From: Oxalicibacterium flavum | GTDB taxonomy: Bacteria > Pseudomonadota > Gammaproteobacteria > Burkholderiales > Burkholderiaceae_D | Direction of reading: 5' to 3' | Assembly: GCF_014635065.1 (NCBI RefSeq) | Contig: NZ_BMCG01000006.1 | Span: 1-64,000 of the forward strand | DNA length: 64,000 nucleotides | Shown here: one piece after another, positions 59,680 to 64,000 of the stretch | Layout of the letters: every line of letters begins with the position of its first letter | Numbering within the stretch: position 1 is the stretch's first letter | Made by a program: the position numbers and the translations under genes | The notes under the pieces: model-generated | Databases searched by the model: none | The model's input: the letters and a program-made list of their open reading frames with translations, nothing else | What the model was told of the DNA's origin: nothing

Positions 59680-60276
59680 ATGAAAGACACTCCCGAATCG
59701 ACAGAGGCGACAGGCGAATCCGCATTGCCGGAGCCGGCGCATGCGCCGCCACCGACCACGCAACAGTTGTTTCTCGGTTTTCTCGGCCTTGGCATGATGG
59801 CCTTCGGCGGTGCGCTGCCGCTTGCGCATCGCATGCTGGTCGAGCAGAAGCGCTGGCTCAGCGAGGACGAGTTCACCGAGATGCTCGGGCTGTGCCAGTT
59901 TCTGCCGGGCGGGAACATGATCAACATGTCGGTCGCGGTCGGCATGCGTTTTCGCGGCGTGCGCGGTGGCATCGCGGGTCTGCTGGGACTGATCGCGGTG
60001 CCGTCGATGACGGTGGTGCTGCTCGGCGTGCTGTACCAGCGCTACCAGAACGATCCGCAGGTCGAGCACATGTTCGCGGGGCTGGCTGCGGCTGCGGCCG
60101 GCCTGCTGGTGGCGATGGCGATCAAGATCGTGCGGCAGTTGCGCGGCGGCTTGCCGACGATTGCGGTGGCGCTCGTCAGCTTTGCGGCGATTGCCTTGCT
60201 GCGCCTGCCGCTGTTGTGGACCATGCTGGTGATGACGCCGCTCAGCATTTTGCTCGTCTCGAGGCTGCGCAAATGA
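59680..60276 (+). CDS. chrA: chromate transporter, N-terminal-type half protein
   Basis: A 198-residue membrane protein with a Pro-rich cytoplasmic leader and about six helices. LFLGFLGLGMMAFGGALP and LCQFLPGGNMINMSVAVGMRFRG are the CHR-domain signature. Two short CHR proteins made by adjacent genes act as a pair in place of the fused ChrA antiporter that exports chromate. The ATG at 59680 is chosen over a TTG at 59674. Its TGA overlaps the ATG of the second half by three bases. Confidence 0.9.
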   Translation: MKDTPESTEATGESALPEPAHAPPPTTQQLFLGFLGLGMMAFGGALPLAHRMLVEQKRWLSEDEFTEMLGLCQFLPGGNMINMSVAVGMRFRGVRGGIAGLLGLIAVPSMTVVLLGVLYQRYQNDPQVEHMFAGLAAAAAGLLVAMAIKIVRQLRGGLPTIAVALVSFAAIALLRLPLLWTMLVMTPLSILLVSRLRK

Positions 60277-60794
60277 TGCAGACCCTGATCGCGCTGGCGC
60301 TGATCTTTTCCGAACTTGCCTTGCTTGCCTTCGGCGGCGGCAATACGGTACTGCCGGAAATGCAGCGGCAGGTGGTGGACATCCACCACTGGATGACGGC
60401 GCAGGAATTCAGCGCGCTGTTTGCCCTGAGTCAGGCTGCGCCGGGGCCGAACATGATGATCGTGCCGCTGATCGGCTGGCACGTGGCGGGCTGGGCCGGC
60501 TTCGTGGTGACATCCGTCGCCAAGTTCGGTCCGTCCTCGATCCTCACGATGATGGCGCTGCATGCATGGGGACGCTACAAGGATCATCCGTGGCGGCGTC
60601 ACGTGCAGGCCGGGCTGGTGCCGGTGACGGCGGGCGTGGTCGCGGCCAGCGCGGCGCTGATCGCGCATGCATCGGACCACAACTGGTGGCTGGCGCTGAT
60701 CACGGCGTGCACCGCCTTGCTGTCATGGAAGACGCGGCTGCATCCGCTGTGGCTGCTGCTGGGCGGCGGTCTGGTGGGATTGCTGGCGGGCTAG
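60273..60794 (+). CDS. chrA: chromate transporter, C-terminal-type half protein
   Basis: A 173-residue partner with its own CHR domain: LIFSELALLAFGGGNTVLPE and LSQAAPGPNMMIVPLIGWHV, then three to four helices ending in LLLGGGLVGLLAG. It overlaps the first half gene (ATGA), so the two should be translated in tandem and form a heterodimer. No chrB-type regulator is adjacent, so the actual substrate (chromate, sulphate or another oxyanion) is unproven. Confidence 0.9.
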   Translation: MMQTLIALALIFSELALLAFGGGNTVLPEMQRQVVDIHHWMTAQEFSALFALSQAAPGPNMMIVPLIGWHVAGWAGFVVTSVAKFGPSSILTMMALHAWGRYKDHPWRRHVQAGLVPVTAGVVAASAALIAHASDHNWWLALITACTALLSWKTRLHPLWLLLGGGLVGLLAG

Positions 60795-60815
60795 GGCAGT
60801 CGTCGCTGCCAGGCC

Positions 60816-61268
60816 TCAACGCCGCTTGCCGCGCTTGCGCTTGAGCACAAGGATGGGGTCTTGGTCGGCCGGCAGGCCGGCGATCGAGGATACCAACCGC
60901 AGGGTCTTGCCATGCGGCGCGAAGGCGTCGGCACTGATGAAGCCGCCGCTGCCCGTATAGCGCACGATCACCACGATTTCCGGCTTGTTGTCGCCGTCGA
61001 TGTCCTCGAAGCGCAGCGCATCGACCACGCCGTTGCGCGTGTGGACGATACCGGCTACGAAGCGGTCGTAGGGATAGGCCGGATCGTTCTTTGCATACAG
61101 CCGTACCGCGTAGCTGCCGATGCTGCGCGGTTCCAGATCTCCTTCCGCCACTACTACCGCCTGACCCGTATGCGGCAGTACGCCATGCTTGACGACGCGC
61201 TGTGTATCGATCGCAAGGGCAGTGGTACTGAAAATCAGGCCGAGAAGAAATAGCGGAATTCTGCGCAT
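60816..61268 (-). CDS. exported PliI-like protein (possible I-type lysozyme inhibitor)
   Basis: A 150-residue precursor with a signal peptide (FLLGLIFSTTALA, cleavage near residue 19). The mature part has EGDLEPRSIGSYAVRLYAKN and FEDIDGDNKPEIVVIVRYTG, then SGGFISADAFAPHG, which I recognise as the PliI group of periplasmic inhibitors of invertebrate-type lysozyme. The beta-sandwich character fits. The name is by family memory only. The ATG at 61268 is used; the longer frame to 61448 overlaps the upstream gene. It is last in a minus-strand run. Confidence 0.75.
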   Translation of the reverse strand: MRRIPLFLLGLIFSTTALAIDTQRVVKHGVLPHTGQAVVVAEGDLEPRSIGSYAVRLYAKNDPAYPYDRFVAGIVHTRNGVVDALRFEDIDGDNKPEIVVIVRYTGSGGFISADAFAPHGKTLRLVSSIAGLPADQDPILVLKRKRGKRR

Positions 61269-61311
61269 CGTTATGCTCTTTGGAGGAAGACGGGACGACG
61301 GGTATTGTAGG

Positions 61312-61701
61312 TCATCCGGCGATCTTCGCGCCGTGTTTGGCGAGCAGCGTGCGCAGGATGGAGCGGTGGCAGTGCGCCTCGTCCTCGCAATAGCAGCCGA
61401 CCGAGAAGTCCGTCGTGTGCGACAGAGCAGCCAGCAATTCGATTGCATGCTGGCTGTCCGGCGCGCTCATTTCGGCGCGATAGCGGTTGAAGAAGGCGCG
61501 CCAGTCGGCCGGCGTCCTGGCCTGATGCGCGAACTTGAGCGTTTCCGGCGACGGCGCCAGATTGGGAAACCAGACGTCGTACCAGTCCTGTTCCGCAAAC
61601 TCCGATTTGGGAATGCCGCGCGGCGGGCGCCGCACGGTGCCTATGCGTAGGCCTTCATTGGGCGCGCGGGCGCTGCCCAGCCTGACGATGCGTACGGCCA
61701 T
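61312..61701 (-). CDS. DUF488 family protein (YeaO-like)
   Basis: A 129-residue soluble protein. IGTVRRPPRGIPKSEFAEQD near the start and the two-cysteine motif GCYCEDEAHCHRSIL near the C-terminus are characteristic of DUF488, whose function is unknown. CAGGAGGCATC directly before the ATG is a near-ideal ribosome site. It lies 55 bases after the VOC gene and 43 bases before the PliI-like gene. Confidence 0.88.
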   Translation of the reverse strand: MAVRIVRLGSARAPNEGLRIGTVRRPPRGIPKSEFAEQDWYDVWFPNLAPSPETLKFAHQARTPADWRAFFNRYRAEMSAPDSQHAIELLAALSHTTDFSVGCYCEDEAHCHRSILRTLLAKHGAKIAG

Positions 61702-61756
61702 GATGCCTCCTGACGATTGCGAGCGGAACGAACGGTCTTCATGACCTTACCGCAAT

Positions 61757-62179
61757 TCAGTCGGGCAGGGCGAACTGCGGGTTCCAGACGACTTCCCATA
61801 CGTGACGGTCGGGATCCTGGAAGTAGCCGGCGTAGCCGCCCCAGAACGTGGCGTGCGCCGGCTTGACGATAACGGCACCGGCCGCCTCGGCTTGCGCCAT
61901 CACGGCATCGACTTCTTCGCGCGAGGCGACGTTGTGGCCGATGGTGCAATTGGTCGGGCACGGTGGCGTGGCGGGTAGTCCCGTATCGTGCGCAATACTG
62001 GCACGCGGCCACAGCGCGAGCTTGAGTCCTGCCTGCAGATCGAAGAAGGCGACCGCGCCGTGCGCAAACTCGGTGCCGACGATACCTTCCGTCGGCAGTC
62101 CCAGTCCATCGCGGTAAAACACCACCGCGCGTTCGAGATCATCGACGCCCAGCGTGATGACCGAGATGCGCGGTTTCAT
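61757..62179 (-). CDS. VOC-superfamily (glyoxalase-like) protein
   Basis: A 140-residue protein with the paired beta-alpha-beta-beta-beta fold: SVITLGVDDLERAVVFYRDG at the start and GYAGYFQDPDRHVWEVVWNP at the end, which holds the usual metal-binding Glu. Such proteins range from glyoxalase I and dioxygenases to antibiotic-binding proteins; nothing here tells the substrate. AGGAGCGCAGTC precedes the ATG, 10 bases after the decarboxylase stop. Confidence 0.88.
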   Translation of the reverse strand: MKPRISVITLGVDDLERAVVFYRDGLGLPTEGIVGTEFAHGAVAFFDLQAGLKLALWPRASIAHDTGLPATPPCPTNCTIGHNVASREEVDAVMAQAEAAGAVIVKPAHATFWGGYAGYFQDPDRHVWEVVWNPQFALPD

Positions 62180-62189
62180 GACTGCGCTC

Positions 62190-64000
62190 CTATTGCTTCA
62201 CGCAATCGACAAAGTAGCCGCGCTTGCCGTCCACCTCGCGCGTGACGAGGCCGTGCACGTCGGTCTCGAAGCCCGGGAATTTTTCGTTGAAGTCGCGTGC
62301 GAAGCGCAGGTAATCGACGATGGTGCGATTGAAGCGCTCGCCCGGAATCAGCAGCGGAATGCCCGGCGGGTACGGCGTCAGCAGGATGGAAGTCACGCGG
62401 CCTTCGAGGTCGTCGATGGCGACGCGTTCGATCTCGCGGTGCGCCATCTTGGCGAAGGCGTCTGACGGTTTCATTGCAGGCTGCATGTCCGACAGGTACA
62501 TCTCGGTCGTCAGGCGCGCCACGTCGTAGGCCTTGTAGAAGTCGTGAATCATCTGGCACAGGTCGCGCAGGCCGACCAGTTCATAGCGCGGGTTGGCGGC
62601 GGCGAACTCGGGCAGGATGCGCCACATCGGCTGGTTCTTGTCGTAGTCGTCCTTGAACTGCTGCAGCGCGGTCAGCAGCGTGTTCCAGCGGCCCTTGGTG
62701 ATGCCGATGGTGAACATGATGAAGAACGAGTAGAGGCCGCATTTCTCGACGATGACGCCGTGTTCGGCCAGGTACTTGGTGACGATGGAAGCCGGAATGC
62801 CCGATTCGCCGAACTTGCCGTCCAGCGACAGGCCGGGCGTGACGATGGTGGCCTTGATCGGGTCCAGCATGTTGAAGCCGGGTGCGAGGTTGCCGAAGCC
62901 GTGCCAGTTGTCCTCGGCACGGATCATCCAGTCCTCGCGCGAGCCGATGCCGTCCTCGGCGAAGTTGTCCGGGCCCCAGACCTGGAACCACCAGTCCTTG
63001 TCGCCCCATTCGGCTTCGACCTTGCGCATGGCGCGGCGGAAGTCGAGCGCTTCGAGGATGCTTTCCTCGACCAGCGCGGTGCCGCCCGGCGCTTCCATCA
63101 TGGCGGCGGCGACGTCGCACGAGGCGATGATCGAATACTGCGGCGAGGTCGAGGTGTGCATCAGGTAGGCTTCGTTGAAGGCATCCTGGTCGAGCTTCAC
63201 GCTCTCGGATTCGCGCACCAGGATCTGCGAGGCCTGCGACAGGCCGGCCAGCAGCTTGTGCGTCGATTGCGTCGAGAAGATCAGCGACTTGCTGGCACGC
63301 GGACGGTCCTTGCCGATCGCATGCATGTTCTTGTAGAAGTCGTGGAAGGTCGCGTGCGGCAGCCAGGCTTCGTCGAAGTGCAGGGTGTCGATCTCGCCGT
63401 CGAGCATGTCCTTCAGCGTTTCGACGTTGTAGATCACGCCGTCGTAGGTCGATTGCGTGATGGTCAGGATGCGCGGCTTCTTGTTGACGGCTTCGCGCGC
63501 GAACGGGTTGGCCTCGATCTTCTTGCGGATGTTGTCCATCGAGAATTCGCTCAATGGAATCGGGCCGATGATGCCGAGGTGGTTGCGCGTCGGCATCAGG
63601 AACACCGGGATCGCGCCGGTCATGATGATCGAGTGCAGGATCGACTTGTGGCAGTTGCGGTCAACCACTACGATATCACCGGGCGCGACGGTCGAATGCC
63701 AGACCATCTTGTTCGAGGTTGAGGTGCCGTTGGTGACGAAGTAGCAGTGGTCGGCATTGAAGATGCGCGCCGCATTACGCTCGGACTTGGCGACCGGGCC
63801 GGTGTGATCGAGCAGTTGGCCGAGTTCCTCGACCGCATTGCAGACGTCGGCGCGCAGCATGTTCTCGCCGAAGAACTGGTGGAACATCTGGCCTATCGGC
63901 GACTTGAGGAAGGCGACACCGCCCGAGTGGCCGGGGCAGTGCCACGAGTACGAACCGTCCTGTGCGTATTCGACGAGTGCGCGGAAGAACGGCGGCGACA
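62190..64000 (-). CDS. Orn/Lys/Arg decarboxylase, C-terminal part (5' end beyond the window)
   Basis: PLP enzyme of the bacterial inducible ornithine/lysine/arginine decarboxylase fold. About 602 residues are visible; the reading frame stays open to base 64000, so the N-terminal wing domain is missing. Seen are the segment SYSWHCPGHSGGVAFLKS, NGTSTSNKMVWHS, the cofactor aspartate in LHFDEAWLPHATFHDF, the PLP lysine in STQSTHKLLAGLSQAS, and the late TPYPPGIPLLIPGERF. The substrate cannot be fixed; Burkholderiales often have an arginine- or lysine-type enzyme of this kind. It makes CO2 and a polyamine precursor, consuming protons. An internal ATG at 63887 is not the true start. Confidence 0.9.
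   Translation of the reverse strand, partial: SPPFFRALVEYAQDGSYSWHCPGHSGGVAFLKSPIGQMFHQFFGENMLRADVCNAVEELGQLLDHTGPVAKSERNAARIFNADHCYFVTNGTSTSNKMVWHSTVAPGDIVVVDRNCHKSILHSIIMTGAIPVFLMPTRNHLGIIGPIPLSEFSMDNIRKKIEANPFAREAVNKKPRILTITQSTYDGVIYNVETLKDMLDGEIDTLHFDEAWLPHATFHDFYKNMHAIGKDRPRASKSLIFSTQSTHKLLAGLSQASQILVRESESVKLDQDAFNEAYLMHTSTSPQYSIIASCDVAAAMMEAPGGTALVEESILEALDFRRAMRKVEAEWGDKDWWFQVWGPDNFAEDGIGSREDWMIRAEDNWHGFGNLAPGFNMLDPIKATIVTPGLSLDGKFGESGIPASIVTKYLAEHGVIVEKCGLYSFFIMFTIGITKGRWNTLLTALQQFKDDYDKNQPMWRILPEFAAANPRYELVGLRDLCQMIHDFYKAYDVARLTTEMYLSDMQPAMKPSDAFAKMAHREIERVAIDDLEGRVTSILLTPYPPGIPLLIPGERFNRTIVDYLRFARDFNEKFPGFETDVHGLVTREVDGKRGYFVDCVKQ

Noticed and set aside
63885-63887. ATG at 63887 as the start of the decarboxylase
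   Set aside because: The frame continues upstream to the window edge with family sequence (SWHCPGHSGG), so the real start lies outside.

Overview
The window reads as chromosomal core DNA of a GC-rich betaproteobacterium in the order Burkholderiales, most likely family Oxalobacteraceae (relatives of Herbaspirillum, Herminiimonas or Collimonas). The reasons are the gene order ppc / hemCD-hemX-hemY / ppa, the closeness of the protein N-termini to that family, genes packed on both strands, and short GC-rich hairpin terminators with T-runs. This assignment comes from gene content and protein resemblance, not from a search. No insertion sequence, phage, CRISPR array or integron was seen.

Layout. 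1-8.2 kb: the 5' end of a NAD-linked formate dehydrogenase alpha subunit, PEP carboxylase, a divergent haem operon (hemC-hemD-hemX, then hemY) and inorganic pyrophosphatase. 8.3-14.4 kb: a Hanks-type Ser/Thr kinase, a FemAB-like acyltransferase, NAD synthetase, a P-II nitrogen sensor behind a sigma-54-type promoter, an Smr nuclease-domain protein and thioredoxin reductase. 14.7-21.8 kb: ftsK-lolA-rarA, serS, and a fumarylacetoacetate-hydrolase-family protein with an export signal. 21.9-30.3 kb: an EAL-CBS-GGDEF c-di-GMP protein, tRNA-Ser(CGA), a lipoprotein, an O-acyltransferase, an outer-membrane barrel, a large MscS-type channel and a MAPEG protein. 30.6-36.6 kb: a PAS/hybrid histidine kinase followed by two small look-alike unknown genes, an MgtC/DUF4010 membrane protein, a Crp/Fnr regulator and an OmpA-like lipoprotein. 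36.8-43.5 kb: gshA, an unknown gene, a chemoreceptor, and the glutathione-dependent formaldehyde pathway (frmA-fghA). 43.6-47.3 kb: minCDE, rdgC and a DUF2721 gene. 47.3-52.6 kb: a divergent SDR/AraC pair, a YeeE/YedE transporter with a periplasmic rhodanese, a lipoprotein beta-carbonic anhydrase, and yggX. 52.7-64 kb: argA, hrpA, an AT-rich unknown gene, dcd, a split chromate transporter, and a minus-strand run of an amino-acid decarboxylase (open at the window edge), VOC, DUF488 and PliI-like genes.

How the genes work together. One-carbon detoxification is well represented: FrmA and FghA convert the glutathione adduct of formaldehyde to formate, GshA starts glutathione synthesis, and the formate dehydrogenase at the left edge would oxidise formate to CO2. 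PEP carboxylase and the periplasmic carbonic anhydrase handle bicarbonate/CO2. minCDE, ftsK and lolA cover division and envelope assembly. P-II, NAD synthetase and ArgA lie at nitrogen-control points.

The least explained items are the tandem small-protein pair behind the hybrid kinase, the exported FAH-family protein, the gene at 38762-39382 with a possible flagellar-type promoter, the AT-rich gene at 58223-58669, and several regulatory sites (sigma-54 at glnB, a palindrome at the Crp-like gene, a near-leaderless hrpA start). I found no clear new multi-gene defence or metabolic system.
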